Shown here: in pieces, positions 1 through 12,504 of the stretch
How positions within the stretch are numbered: the stretch's first letter is position 1
Layout: each line of letters opens with the position of its first letter
Assembly (NCBI GenBank): GCA_026874595.1
Contig: CM049317.1
Span: 24,952,401-25,016,400 of the forward strand
Length of the DNA stretch: 64,000 nucleotides
Reading direction: 5' to 3'
From: Sipunculus nudus
Taxonomy: Eukaryota; Annelida; Sipuncula; Golfingiida; Sipunculidae
Made by a program: the position numbers and the translations under genes
The notes under the pieces: generated by a model
What the model was told of the DNA's origin: nothing
Databases searched by the model: none
Seen by the model: the letters and a program-made list of their open reading frames with translations, nothing else

Positions 1-193
1 AATTCTGGTGATACTTTCTGCTTAATCATTAATAAAAATCAAAAGCAGCCTTAGTGTAAGGGAATGCCCCTATCAAACCAATCTGTGTTAAAATTAGTAA
101 TCTTTAAACAAGCTAATGTATGCTTGTATAACGCTTTAATAGCAAAATTTGTCATCGATTCCATATGGAACAAGAAAAGCACTCAGAGCGCAA

Positions 194-417
194 ACCTCCG
201 CCAAAGCAGCTCATTATCCCCCATATGTAACTGTCAGAAAAGCAGCATTTTTTCCTTTAAAATATTTCTCTATCAAGAATGTTATCCGTATCACAATTTA
301 ATCAATTTTTCTTTCATAGCCGAGCTATCCTCAAGATTTCATCAAAATCCTTCAATAAGTGTTTGACTAATGTTGCTAACAGCCAGCCAAACATAACCCC
401 TGCAGTTTAGCGGAGGT
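194..417 (-). repeat. Short dispersed element with inverted ACCTCCGC/GCGGAGGT ends
   Basis: The ends are ACCTCCGC (194-201) and GCGGAGGT (410-417), an 8-bp perfect inverted repeat. On the minus strand it reads GGTTATGTTTGGCTGG, then GCTGTTAGCAACATTAG, then TTTGGCGGAGGTTTGCGCTC. From memory, sequences of this form (a GCGGAGG-bounded block followed by GGAGGTnTGCGCTCT) recur as dispersed repeats in many invertebrate genomes. I could not check this here. The minus-strand peptide GYVWLAVSNISQTLIEGF comes from it. The element recurs at 5361-5584, 10527-10750, 15693-15916, 20780-21002 and 25872-26095 (edges approximate). Confidence 0.55.
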
Positions 418-2069
418 AAAAAACAGATGAAGTCGAATATATTTGCAAAGCTAAGATTTCTTATGTAGGGAATGCGGGATGCGAAAAGCGTATAAAATAG
501 GTACACGTATTGAGAAATAGAGAAGGTGAGATTCCTCGTGCGCGGATCCGGCAAGCGGAATTCGCATCCGGCAAAAACAATCACTTCATGTAGCGATTTT
601 TTAAGTTTCCGGATGGTATCCAGGGGCAAAACATAGAACAAATGCATGCCGCCGTACGCGTGCATGTTCATAATAAATCTCTTAACACGCATTCCGCATT
701 TCGTACATAAGGAATGTTACACGTTACTACTGAAGAAACAGACTTAATGAGCCCCCGAGGCCAAGTCGAAGCTGTGAGAAGCTGAACGAAACAGTGTTTT
801 GTATTACTTTTGAACATTACGTTTTGTTACGTGTAACTAAACTTTCATCCGGGTTCCACACGCAACTAACTCAACTGAAGAAAGACTCTATAAATGATAA
901 TATTTATAATTGATAAATCAGTATATACAATATATACAAGAATACAACATGTTTTGGTTCACATAAAGGTCTGTCCAAGTCACCCATATTAATATTAACA
1001 GAATACATATAGCTCAAAGTAAAGTGAAGTAGGTGTCTCCAAATTCAATAAATCACATAATGCGAGTGCGAGGACGAGTGCCGGTACGCCCCTGGGGCCG
1101 ATTAGGAGCCGTCCATGTTAAAAAGTCTACCCTCAACCGAAAAAAAGTTCAAATGTCCAAAACCAGGACGGGCAAGCGGTACGACAGTTCACATAATAAT
1201 TTCAGCCCATACGGGATCGGGAATGTGATACTTTTATAACTGTACGCGAGATGACGTCGTACAGTTCACAAAAGAAACAGGTTCCAGTTAATGTAAAGGG
1301 TCCACTGCTTGTCTGTCGTCCTCGGTGGTGTTATGCTTCAACGCTCTCCGTTAGATTGTCCCCCTGTGTTCTCTGGTGTCCTCACGACCGGGAACCTGTA
1401 GGGCCCCCGCCGTCATCAAAGTCACTACGGAACCACGTAACACCTCCCTAAAGTAGAAAATTTTATGACATCAATATGAGTAAAATTTTGTAACCTTTCA
1501 ACACGTGAGCCTCTAAATGACTCAGTTAATTACATAAGGAATAATTCAACAGATCAATGGAATAATAATTAAATATGATCAATCATGTTTATTCAGTAAA
1601 AGTTACACCTCGCCAAACCACCCTGATGTCTAAAGGGCTTAATAAAAACATAACCATGTAAGCAATGTAACCATCCTTTAAAAATAATAACTCTAAACTA
1701 ATAGGAACGCCAAGACTCTTCAAAACGAAACAAACCATCTATATATTGGAATATTAAACAATATTCCCGATATAACTCATGTGTAAATTTAACCAATGAA
1801 TTAATTTATGCTGAAACCATCCATTCCAAAGGAAACCCATTTTTTCCGACAGCAATAATAGCACAATCTACATTTTCAATTTCATAGATCTCCCTACCGA
1901 TTTGGCTACTTTACAAAAGTCAGTAATGCATGTCAAACGGAATAAGTTTAAAAGAAAATTGAATTCGACTAAAAGTTTAGTCCCCACATTTAATTTAAAT
2001 TTCATAATGATAGTTGAGTGTAAATGAACAATATCATTTTCTATGACACATGTTACTCTTTTGTCCCAG

Positions 2070-2171
2070 AAGCCAGCTCCAACGGTGCCGCAAGGTCTAG
2101 TCTTGTTGTTGAACATCCGAAATTCGAACAGCACAACTTAGTGCAACCTAAATCTGAAGTTGAAAGGTCTG
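2070..2171 (+). CDS. Candidate internal exon A, unit 1 (repetitive protein)
   Basis: Not a recognised family. A 102-bp segment is preceded by a pyrimidine-rich tract ending TTTTGTCCCAG and followed by GTAAGG. It begins with two bases and ends with one base of a split codon (G|AA, Glu), so it is a symmetrical phase 1-1 exon. The 33 complete codons read from ASSNGAARSS through VVEHPKF to SEVERS. Exon B, 374 bp downstream, has the same length, phase, splice-site arrangement and C-terminal SEVERS, which is the main support. No signal peptide or known domain is visible. The product would be hydrophilic, rich in Ser, Glu, His and Val. Seen: splice-like ends, open frame and duplication. Inferred: that it is spliced and translated. 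It could instead belong to an unrecognised transposon. Confidence 0.55.
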
Positions 2172-2545
2172 GTAAGGATCTTTCCCTTCTTTGCTCAGTC
2201 AGCACAAATATATGTCCTTAATACACTTACCAAAGGAAATAAAATGTTGGTCTTAGTTTGTTAATCACACGATAATTGAAAATCTTAATTTTGAACTTAA
2301 TCGATATAATATGTCCAGCTGCATCTTATTCAAAGCAAAACATGTTCTGGTCTTACTTTCGGTAGCTTAACATATAAGCAAAATATGTTCCATAAATGTC
2401 TGTGTCATCAAAAGAAATAAGGTGAAAACGAAAAGTAAATTTGGCCAAAGTTTATTCCTGAATTTATTTTAAATTTCATAGTTAAAGTTGAGTACAAAAA
2501 TATGATACTATTTTCAATGACACAAGTGTTGCTCTTGTGTACCAG

Positions 2546-2647
2546 AAGCCATCATGACCGGTTCAGCAGGGTCAAGTCCGGTTTTGGACAACGCCGAATC
2601 TGGACATCACCACTTGGTACCTCCTGACTCTGAAGTGGAAAGGTCTG
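2546..2647 (+). CDS. Candidate internal exon B, unit 1 (paralogue of exon A)
   Basis: A 102-bp segment preceded by GCTCTTGTGTACCAG and followed by GTAAGC. It is phase 1-1 like exon A, so A-B-A-B chains would stay in frame. Its 33 codons align to exon A without a gap: G at position 5, SS at 9-10, V at 12, H at 21, LV at 23-24, P at 26 and SEVERS at 28-33 are shared, while much of the rest differs. An equal-length, gap-free alignment of two old duplicates whose flanking introns contain indels suggests past coding constraint. Function unknown. Confidence 0.55.
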
Positions 2648-3470
2648 GTAAGCATCTTTTTCCTACTTTATTCACAATTATACGTATCCTTCTCTTAAAA
2701 TGTTTACAGAAGGATATTCGATTTTAATTTTAATTTGGTAATCACAAGATAACTAGACACCTAAGTTTGAATTTAATCCATATAATTAGTAATATGTTCT
2801 GGTGCATCTTATTCCAAACATAAATATAGTCTAGACCTATGTTTAGTACCCTAACATTTTATCGAAATACCATATTAATCGCCTTAATGTTTGATTGGCT
2901 TCAGTTAAACAGTCATAAATTGTCATGAAACATCGTAGAATGTTAAATTAGCCGACAATAGATTTTGAAAAAATGGGTATATGGATTAGGGTTTATTTAA
3001 CGCTTATTACGTATGAACCAATAACCTGGGTCTGGTGCTAATAAATATAAAGGAAGGCAGACACTTTCAGACCTCTGACTTTAAACATACAAACCAAAAC
3101 TCCAGATACATTTACGTGAAATATAGTTAAAGTGTTACAAAAGATTATATGGAAATATGCACTTAACTGAATAGTGCTGACGTCCCAGGGTGGGTAAAAT
3201 AAATTTACATTAGACATACAATCATACAATACAAGATGACAGGGGACTACACCCTAAGCTAAACTGATTATTATATAAATATACCAAAACTCTTGAGGCT
3301 GACTCTTACAACGAATTCAAATCTGGACCAAACAAGGAGTTCAGCCCTTAATAACGGCTCTATTTAGGCGTCGAAAGAAAAGAATACTTGGGTGGACGTA
3401 TCCGCCGGTCAGGGAAACTGAAGAATACTGAGGAACAAGGTTTTACTAGAACGGGATGTTTTCTCCTCTC

Positions 3471-3820
3471 AGTCAATAATTGGCACTACACAAGCATGAT
3501 AAGCAATGCCTCCGGAGTAGAGCACAGGGCAAAAAGAGAGTTCGAATCTCAGGCAAGGCAGTGAGATATTTAACGGTCAGCCCCTACACAGATTGCGCCC
3601 TCTGCAGGCTTAGTGATGTGCCTGTGCCCAGCAGTCGTGTCTCATTTTCAAACGAGTGCTCTTTCAGGGGTCCCTAGGTGTTAAAACAAAAAAAAAAGTG
3701 ATGATACACACCGAGGACCAGCAGAAGCAATACGCCAAGATACCATTTCTTGTAAAGTAGGCGTAGAAGATGTAAGTGTAGATTCAGAAAATATCCTGGG
3801 CGTAAAATTTCGAGGTTTTT
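3471..3820. repeat. Dispersed ~350-bp segment with tRNA-like core and LINE-derived end
   Basis: This segment also occurs outside the array at 61070-61418 (about 6% different over the first ~220 bases by eye). Within it, GTAGAGCACAGGGC followed by GAGTTCGAATCTC resembles the D-arm end and T-arm (B box, GTTCGAATC) of a tRNA with the anticodon arm missing, so a tRNA-derived SINE origin is plausible. On the minus strand its first ~40 bases encode residues matching the LINE protein read at 61 kb (...CVVPIID). Other copies start at 8638, 13804, 18896 and 23983. Unit 6 is cut exactly before it. A strong acceptor-like tract (TTTTCTCCTCTCAG) straddles its left edge at 3459-3472. Confidence 0.7.
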
Positions 3821-4202
3821 ATATTAAACGCATATCGTGGGGTATTTGAATTCGTGGACAGACAATAAAAAAAATTAAGGAAATCGTGGTTAACTAATAT
3901 CTTTATATGCGCTGGGAAGACGAGAAAATTTACAGCGGTAACTAACCTGTTGCTCGACGGAGATGCTTATTACACGGTGCGCCTGTACCGTGGCTAATCG
4001 GATCAGTGTTTAGCAAACAAACATCGCCTGGCTCGAGGACAACAAAGGAATAAATCAGCCTTGAAGGTGACGGACGATACATCGGCTGTTAGTTATAAAA
4101 AACAAGCACATCACGTTCACACAAAGCGTAAACCCTCATTTTATCGGGGGAAAAATGAAACGGGACTGACTACAAGAGGTATTTAACCTTTTTTTATTCA
4201 TC

Positions 4203-4304
4203 ATGGCGGTAGTTGCATGTGGTGCCTGTAAAGCCCAGACGGGGCCGTGTGACAAGCAGTTCGATAGGCATTCAATGTGTCAACCATTTGGAGAAGTCGG
4301 CTAA
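4203..4304 (+). CDS. Small Cys-rich frame (33 aa), unit 1
   Basis: The ATG-initiated frame reads MAVVACGACKAQ and contains C6-x2-C9 and H23-x2-C26, a spacing typical of small zinc knuckles, then stops. It is intact in units 1-5, and unit 6 ends before it. Because the array copies are young, conservation is not evidence of selection. It may be a fragment of a transposon-encoded zinc finger. Nothing shows that it is translated. Confidence 0.2.
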   Translation: MAVVACGACKAQTGPCDKQFDRHSMCQPFGEVG

Positions 4305-7236
4305 ATGGGTCGGCTAGCAAAAGACAGGAACTTTTCCCATCTGAAAATAAGTGGGGCATAATGTGCATACTAGTATTCTGTGACGCTTTCTTACGTAAAG
4401 ATTTATGTACAAGTTAACAATCGTCAATATTCGGACATACTGCTTTTCTTACTGATGGCTCACTTTTAGGCACACAACTGTAGTCAACAATATTCGGGAT
4501 AAGTGTTCTATATTGCATTCGCCTCATACGGTAATGCAAATAAATAAAAATTGCCTTGGCTTTTAAGCCAATGAAAAGTCGTACTTGATAACCGTGGTTA
4601 CAAACATTTGAACATGCATACCTTTCTTGTCATGTCTGAACTATCGCTTTTCACGATACAAATGTGGCATTGTTCTTGAACATTTCACCCGACTTATTGA
4701 AAAATGGAAATGTGGGGATGTTTTCAGTTTAAAGTAAAGTATGAAAATGTTTTATTGTAAACGTTTCAGGGGCTGTGTGTATGCGATATTAAGGAAAATG
4801 GAATGGGCAACATAATATTTTTAAATCATATTTTTATAGTAATTCACGGGAACAATCATTCAGCACATTTATTATTTTTGTATCATTTACAAAATATAAA
4901 ATTGTAATAAACAATTTTTGTACCTTTATTGAAAACTTAGCCACTGATCATAATAATAAATGAAATCACCCACCAGCTGCCGTCAAGATATTCTCTGACC
5001 GTATGATTTTTTGATCGATGGATTCATGAAGTATTGGATAACCTTGATCCACGAAAATCACGAAAACAAAATCCCACTTATTATTTCTGAACCTACATTA
5101 TTAAAACTATACCATCAGCGTATATAACAATACTAACATTTCTTCAATTTACATCTATTTCTCTATGAATTCTGGTGATACTTTCTGCTTAATCATTAAT
5201 AAAAATCAAAAGCAGCCTTAGTGTAAGGGAATGCCCCTATCAAACCAATCTGTGTTAAAATTAGTAATCTTTAAACAAGCTAATGTATGCTTGTATAACG
5301 CTTTAATAGCAAAATTTGTCATCGATTCCATATGGAACAAGAAAAGCACTCAGAGCGCAAACCTCCGCCAAAGCAGCTCATTATCCCCCATGTGTAACTG
5401 TCAGAAAAGCAGCATTTTTTCCTTTAAAATATTTCTCTATCAAGAATGTTATCCGTATCACAATTTAATCAATTTTTCTTTCATAGCCGAGCTATCCTCA
5501 AGATTTCATCAAAATCCTTCAATAAGTGTTTGACTAATGTTGCTAACAGCCAGCCAAACATAACCCCTGCAGTTTAGCGGAGGTAAAAAACAGATGAAGT
5601 CGAATATATTTGCAAAGCTAAGATTTCTTATGTAGGGAATGCGGGATGCGAAAAGCGTATAAAATAGGTACACGTATTGAGAAATAGAGAAGGTGAGATT
5701 CCTCGTGCGCGGATCCGGCAAGCGGAATTCGCATCCGGCAAAAACAATCACTTCATGTAGCGATTTTTTAAGTTTCCGGATGGTATCCAGGGGCAAAACA
5801 TAGAACAAATGCATGCCGCCGTACGCGTGCATGTTCATAATAAATCTCTTAACACGCATTCCGCATTTCGTACATAAGGAATGTTACACGTTACTACTGA
5901 AGAAACAGACTTAATGAGCCCCCGAGGCCAAGTCGAAGCTGTGAGAAGCTGAACGAAACAGTGTTTTGTATTACTTTTGAACATTACGTTTTGTTACGTG
6001 TAACTAAACTTTCATCCGGGTTCCACACGCAACTAACTCAACTGAAGAAAGACTCTATAAATGATAATATTTATAATTGATAAATCAGTATATACAATAT
6101 ATACAAGAATACAACATGTTTTGGTTCACATAAAGGTCTGTCCAAGTCACCCATATTAATATTAACAGAATACATATAGCTCAAAGTAAAGTGAAGTAGG
6201 TGTCTCCAAATTCAATAAATCACATAATGCGAGTGCGAGGACGAGTGCCGGTACGCCCCTGGGGCCGATTAGGAGCCGTCCATGTTAAAAAGTCTACCCT
6301 CAACCGAAAAAAAGTTCAAATGTCCAAAACCAGGACGGGCAAGCGGTACGACAGTTCACATAATAATTTCAGCCCATACGGGATCGGGAATGTGATACTT
6401 TTATAACTGTACGCGAGATGACGTCGTACAGTTCACAAAAGAAACAGGTTCCAGTTAATGTAAAGGGTCCACTGCTTGTCTGTCGTCTTCGGTGGTGTTA
6501 TGCTTCAACGCTCTCCGTTAGATTGTCCCCCTGTGTTCTCTGGTGTCCTCACGACCGGGAACCTGTAGGGCCCCCGCCGTCATCAAAGTCACTACGGAAC
6601 CACGTAACACCTCCCTAAAGTAGAAAATTTTATGACATCAATATGAGTAAAATTTTGTAACCTTTCAACACGTGAGCCTCTAAATGACTCAGTTAATTAC
6701 ATAAGGAATAATTCAACAGATCAATGGAATAATAATTAAATATGATCAATCATGTTTATTCAGTAAAAGTTACACCTCGCCAAACCACCCTGATGTCTAA
6801 AGGGCTTAATAAAAACATAACCATGTAAGCAATGTAACCATCCTTTAAAAATAATAACTCTAAACTAATAGGAACGCCAAGACTCTTCAAAACGAAACAA
6901 ACCATCTATATATTGGAATATTAAACAATATTCCCGATATAACTCATGTGTAAATTTAACCAATGAATTAATTTATGCTGAAACCATCCATTCCAAAGGA
7001 AACCCATTTTTTCCGACAGCAATAATAGCACAATCTACATTTTCAATTTCATAGATCTCCCTACCGATTTGGCTACTTTACAAAAGTCAGTAATGCATGT
7101 CAAACGGAATAAGTTTAAAAGAAAATTGAATTCGACTAAAAGTTTAGTCCCCACATTTAATTTAAATTTCATAATGATAGTTGAGTGTAAATGAACAATA
7201 TCATTTTCTATGACACATGTTACTCTTTTGTCCCAG

Positions 7237-7338
7237 AAGCCAGCTCCAACGGTGCCGCAAGGTCTAGTCTTGTTGTTGAACATCCGAAATTCGAACAGCA
7301 CAACTTAGTGCAACCTAAATCTGAAGTTGAAAGGTCTG
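7237..7338 (+). CDS. Candidate exon A, unit 2
   Basis: Same sequence as exon A of unit 1, with the TTTTGTCCCAG acceptor and GTAAGG donor intact. Splicing from exon B of unit 1 would cross an intron of 4589 bp (2648-7236) and keep phase 1. Confidence 0.5.
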
Positions 7339-7712
7339 GTAAGGATCTTTCCCTTCTTTGCTCAGTCAGCACAAATATATGTCCTTAATACACTTACCAA
7401 AGGAAATAAAATGTTGGTCTTAGTTTGTTAATCACACGATAATTGAAAATCTTAATTTTGAACTTAATCGATATAATATGTCCAGCTGCATCTTATTCAA
7501 AGCAAAACATGTTCTGGTCTTACTTTCGGTAGCTTAACATATAAGCAAAATATGTTCCATAAATGTCTGTGTCATCAAAAGAAATAAGGTGAAAACGAAA
7601 AGTAAATTTGGCCAAAGTTTATTCCTGAATTTATTTTAAATTTCATAGTTAAAGTTGAGTACAAAAATATGATACTATTTTCAATGACACAAGTGTTGCT
7701 CTTGTGTACCAG

Positions 7713-7814
7713 AAGCCATCATGACCGGTTCAGCAGGGTCAAGTCCGGTTTTGGACAACGCCGAATCTGGACATCACCACTTGGTACCTCCTGACTCTGA
7801 AGTGGAAAGGTCTG
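7713..7814 (+). CDS. Candidate exon B, unit 2
   Basis: Same sequence as exon B of unit 1, with the GTGTACCAG acceptor and GTAAGC donor intact. It sits 374 bp behind exon A of the same unit. Confidence 0.5.
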
Positions 7815-10800
7815 GTAAGCATCTTTTTCCTACTTTATTCACAATTACACGTATCCTTCTCTTAAAATGTTTACAGAAGGATATTCGATTTTAATTTTAA
7901 TTTGGTAATCACAAGATAACTAGACACCTAAGTTTGAATTTAATCCATATAATTAGTAATATGTTCTGGTGCATCTTATTCCAAACATAAATATAGTCTA
8001 GACCTATGTTTAGTACCCTAACATTTTATCGAAATACCATATTAATCGCCTTAATGTTTGATTGGCTTCAGTTAAACAGTCATAAATTGTCATGAAACAT
8101 CGTAGAATGTTAAATTAGCCGACAATAGATTTTGAAAAAATGGGTATATGGATTAGGGTTTATTTAACGCTTATTACGTATGAACCAATAACCTGGGTCT
8201 GGTGCTAATAAATATAAAGGAAGGCAGACACTTTCAGACCTCTGACTTTAAACATACAAACCAAAACTCCAGATACATTTACGTGAAATATAGTTAAAGT
8301 GTTACAAAAGATTATATGGAAATATGCACTTAACTGAATAGTGCTGACGTCCCAGGGTGGGTAAAATAAATTTACATTAGACATACAATCATACAATACA
8401 AGATGACAGGGGACTACACCCTAAGCTAAACTGATTATTATATAAATATACCAAAACTCTTGAGGCTGACTCTTACAACGAATTCAAATCTGGACCAAAC
8501 AAGGAGTTCAGCCCTTAATAACGGCTCTATTTAGGCGTCGAAAGAAAAGAATACTTGGGTGGACGTATCCGCCGGTCAGGGAAACTGAAGAATACTGAGG
8601 AACAAGGTTTTACTAGAACGGGATGTTTTCTCCTCTCAGTCAATAATTGGCACTACACAAGCATGATAAGCAATGCCTCCGGAGTAGAGCACAGGGCAAA
8701 AAGAGAGTTCGAATCTCAGGCAAGGCAGTGAGATATTTAACGGTCAGCCCCTACACAGATTGCGCCCTCTGCAGGCTTAGTGATGTGCCTGTGCCCAGCA
8801 GTCGTGTCTCATTTTCAAACGAGTGCTCTTTCAGGGGTCCCTAGGTGTTAAAACAAAAAAAAAGTGATGATACACACCGAGGACCAGCAGAAGCAATACG
8901 CCAAGATACCATTTCTTGTAAAGTAGGCGTAGAAGATGTAAGTGTAGATTCAGAAAATATCCTGGGCGTAAAATTTCGAGGTTTTTATATTAAACGCATA
9001 TCGTGGGGTATTTGAATTCGTGGACAGACAATAAAAAAAATTAAGGAAATCGTGGTTAACTAATATCTTTATATGCGCTGGGAAGACGAGAAAATTTACA
9101 GCGGTAACTAACCTGTTGCTCGACGGAGATGCTTATTACACGGTGCGCCTGTACCGTGGCTAATCGGATCAGTGTTTAGCAAACAAACATCGCCTGGCTC
9201 GAGGACAACAAAGGAATAAATCAGCCTTGAAGGTGACGGACGATACATCGGCTGTTAGTTATAAAAAACAAGCACATCACGTTCACACAAAGCGTAAACC
9301 CTCATTTTATCGGGGGAAAAATGAAACGGGACTGACTACAAGAGGTATTTAACCTTTTTTTATTCATCATGGCGGTAGTTGCATGTGGTGCCTGTAAAGC
9401 CCAGACGGGGCCGTGTGACAAGCAGTTCGATAGGCATTCAATGTGTCAACCATTTGGAGAAGTCGGCTAAATGGGTCGGCTAGCAAAAGACAGGAACTTT
9501 TCCCATCTGAAAATAAGTGGGGCATAATGTGCATACTAGTATTCTGTGACGCTTTCTTACGTAAAGATTTATGTACAAGTTAACAATCGTCAATATTCGG
9601 ACATACTGCTTTTCTTACTGATGGCTCACTTTTAGGCACACAACTGTAGTCAACAATATTCGGGATAAGTGTTCTATATTGCATTCGCCTCATACGGTAA
9701 TGCAAATAAATTAAAATTGCCTTGGCTTTTAAGCCAATGAAAAGTCGTACTTGATAACCGTGGTTACAAACATTTGAACATGCATACCTTTCTTGTCATG
9801 TCTGAACTATCGCTTTTCACGATACAAATGTGGCATTGTTCTTGAACATTTCACCCGACTTATTGAAAAATGGAAATGTGGGGATGTTTTCAGTTTAAAG
9901 TAAAGTATGAAAATGTTTTATTGTAAACGTTTCAGGGGCTGTGTGTATGCGATATTAAGGAAAATGGAATGGGCAACATAATATTTTTAAATCATATTTT
10001 TATAGTAATTCACGGGAACAATCATTCAGCACATTTATTATTTTTGTATCATTTACAAAATATAAAATTGTAATAAACAATTTTTGTACCTTTATTGAAA
10101 ACTTAGCCACTGATCATAATAATAAATGAAATCACCCACCAGCTGCCGTCAAGATATTCTCTGACCGTATGATTTTTTGATCGATGGATTCATGAAGTAT
10201 TGGATAACCTTGATCCACGAAAATCACGAAAACAAAATCCCACTTATTATTTCTGAACCTACATTATTAAAACTATACCATCAGCGTATATAACAATACT
10301 AACATTTCTTCAATTTACATCTATTTCTCTATGAATTCTGGTGATACTTTCTGCTTAATCATTAATAAAAATCAAAAGCAGCCTTAGTGTAAGGGAATGC
10401 CCCTATCAAACCAATCTGTGTTAAAATTAGTAATCTTTAAACAAGCTAATGTATGCTTGTATAACGCTTTAATAGCAAAATTTGTCATCGATTCCATATG
10501 GAACAAGAAAAGCACTCAGAGCGCAAACCTCCGCCAAAGCAGCTCATTATCCCCCATATGTAACTGTCAGAAAAGCAGCATTTTTTCCTTTAAAATATTT
10601 CTCTATCAAGAATGTTATCCGTATCACAATTTAATCAATTTTTCTTTCATAGCCGAGCTATCCTCAAGATTTCATCAAAATCCTTCAATAAGTGTTTGAC
10701 TAATGTTGCTAACAGCCAGCCAAACATAACCCCTGCAGTTTAGCGGAGGTAAAAAACAGATGAAGTCGAATATATTTGCAAAGCTAAGATTTCTTATGTA

Positions 10801-12402
10801 GGGAATGCGGGATGCGAAAAGCGTATAAAATAGGTACACGTATTGAGAAATAGAGAAGGTGAGATTCCTCGTGCGCGGATCCGGCAAGCGGAATTCGCAT
10901 CCGGCAAAAACAATCACTTCATGTAGCGATTTTTTAAGTTTCCGGATGGTATCCAGGGGCAAAACATAGAACAAATGCATGCCGCCGTACGCGTGCATGT
11001 TCATAATAAATCTCTTAACACGCATTCCGCATTTCGTACATAAGGAATGTTACACGTTACTACTGAAGAAACAGACTTAATGAGCCCCCGAGGCCAAGTC
11101 GAAGCTGTGAGAAGCTGAACGAAACAGTGTTTTGTATTACTTTTGAACATTACGTTTTGTTACGTGTAACTAAACTTTCATCCGGGTTCCACACGCAACT
11201 AACTCAACTGAAGAAAGACTCTATAAATGATAATATTTATAATTGATAAATCAGTATATACAATATATACAAGAATACAACATGTTTTGGTTCACATAAA
11301 GGTCTGTCCAAGTCACCCATATTAATATTAACAGAATACATATAGCTCAAAGTAAAGTGAAGTAGGTGTCTCCAAATTCAATAAATCACATAATGCGAGT
11401 GCGAGGACGAGTGCCGGTACGCCCCTGGGGCCGATTAGGAGCCGTCCATGTTAAAAAGTCTACCCTCAACCGAAAAAAAGTTCAAATGTCCAAAACCAGG
11501 ACGGGCAAGCGGTACGACAGTTCACATAATAATTTCAGCCCATACGGGATCGGGAATGTGATACTTTTATAACTGTACGCGAGATGACGTCGTACAGTTC
11601 ACAAAAGAAACAGGTTCCAGTTAATGTAAAGGGTCCACTGCTTGTCTGTCGTCTTCGGTGGTGTTATGCTTCAACGCTCTCCGTTAGATTGTCCCCCTGT
11701 GTTCTCTGGTGTCCTCACGACCGGGAACCTGTAGGGCCCCCGCCGTCATCAAAGTCACTACGGAACCACGTAACACCTCCCTAAAGTAGAAAATTTTATG
11801 ACATCAATATGAGTAAAATTTTGTAACCTTTCAACACGTGAGCCTCTAAATGACTCAGTTAATTACATAAGGAATAATTCAACAGATCAATGGAATAATA
11901 ATTAAATATGATCAATCATGTTTATTCAGTAAAAGTTACACCTCGCCAAACCACCCTGATGTCTAAAGGGCTTAATAAAAACATAACCATGTAAGCAATG
12001 TAACCATCCTTTAAAAATAATAACTCTAAACTAATAGGAACGCCAAGACTCTTCAAAACGAAACAAACCATCTATATATTGGAATATTAAACAATATTCC
12101 CGATATAACTCATGTGTAAATTTAACCAATGAATTAATTTATGCTGAAACCATCCATTCCAAAGGAAACCCATTTTTTCCGACAGCAATAATAGCACAAT
12201 CTACATTTTCAATTTCATAGATCTCCCTACCGATTTGGCTACTTTACAAAAGTCAGTAATGCATGTCAAACGGAATAAGTTTAAAAGAAAATTGAATTCG
12301 ACTAAAAGTTTAGTCCCCACATTTAATTTAAATTTCATAATGATAGTTGAGTGTAAATGAACAATATCATTTTCTATGACACATGTTACTCTTTTGTCCC
12401 AG

Positions 12403-12504
12403 AAGCCAGCTCCAACGGTGCCGCAAGGTCTAGTCTTGTTGTTGAACATCCGAAATTCGAACAGCACAACTTAGTGCAACCTAAATCTGAAGTTGAAAGG
12501 TCTG
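12403..12504 (+). CDS. Candidate exon A, unit 3
   Basis: Identical in frame and splice signals to exon A of units 1 and 2. Confidence 0.5.

Larger units (their letters stand above)
1925..2862 (+). repeat. Internal duplication of a ~476-bp exon-plus-intron module in the unit
   Basis: Positions ~1925-2375 and ~2400-2862 of unit 1 align to each other at an offset of 475-476 bp. Shared landmarks in order: TTTAAATTTCATA, GTTGAGT, a T-rich tract ending CAG, a 102-bp open segment, GTAAG, AATCACA-GATAA, a region with ATATGTTCTGGT or its equivalent, and a final CTAACAT. The introns are clearly diverged, so this duplication is much older than the spread of the 5.17-kb unit. The module pair recurs in every unit. 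Confidence 0.85.
1..5167. repeat. Array unit 1 (5167 bp, subfamily A)
   Basis: Reference unit for the coordinates used here. Contents in order: 1-193 nothing recognised; 194-417 short dispersed element with 8-bp inverted ends; 418-1924 no gene seen, including a GC-richer stretch at 1060-1445 and the hairpin GGAATATT/AATATTCC at 1748-1767; 1925-2862 duplicated exon module; 2863-3470 nothing recognised; 3471-3820 dispersed segment shared with 61 kb; 3821-5167 a 33-codon Cys-rich frame at 4203-4304 and an ATGCAAAT octamer at 4534-4541, otherwise nothing. The unit start is only the window edge, so the phase is arbitrary. Confidence 0.95.
5168..10333. repeat. Array unit 2 (5166 bp, subfamily A)
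   Basis: Nearly identical to unit 1. The length difference is one A fewer in the A-tract near 8865. Isolated substitutions occur, for example CATGTG in place of CATATG near 5390. All unit 1 contents recur at +5167 upstream of that tract and +5166 beyond it. Confidence 0.95.

Noticed and set aside
342-692. 116-codon minus-strand frame, repeated in units 1-4
   Set aside because: It is broken by a one-base deletion in units 5 and 6, overlaps the dispersed inverted-end element, and has no recognisable domain. Its repetition reflects array age only.
1033-1451. Plus-strand frames MSPNS... and MTSYS... in every unit
   Set aside because: The frames shift or fuse between units (for example unit 6 near 26870) and carry no splice-site or domain support.
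3505-3560. A functional tRNA gene
   Set aside because: Only D-arm-end-like and T-arm-like parts are present. No anticodon arm or closing acceptor stem can be drawn.
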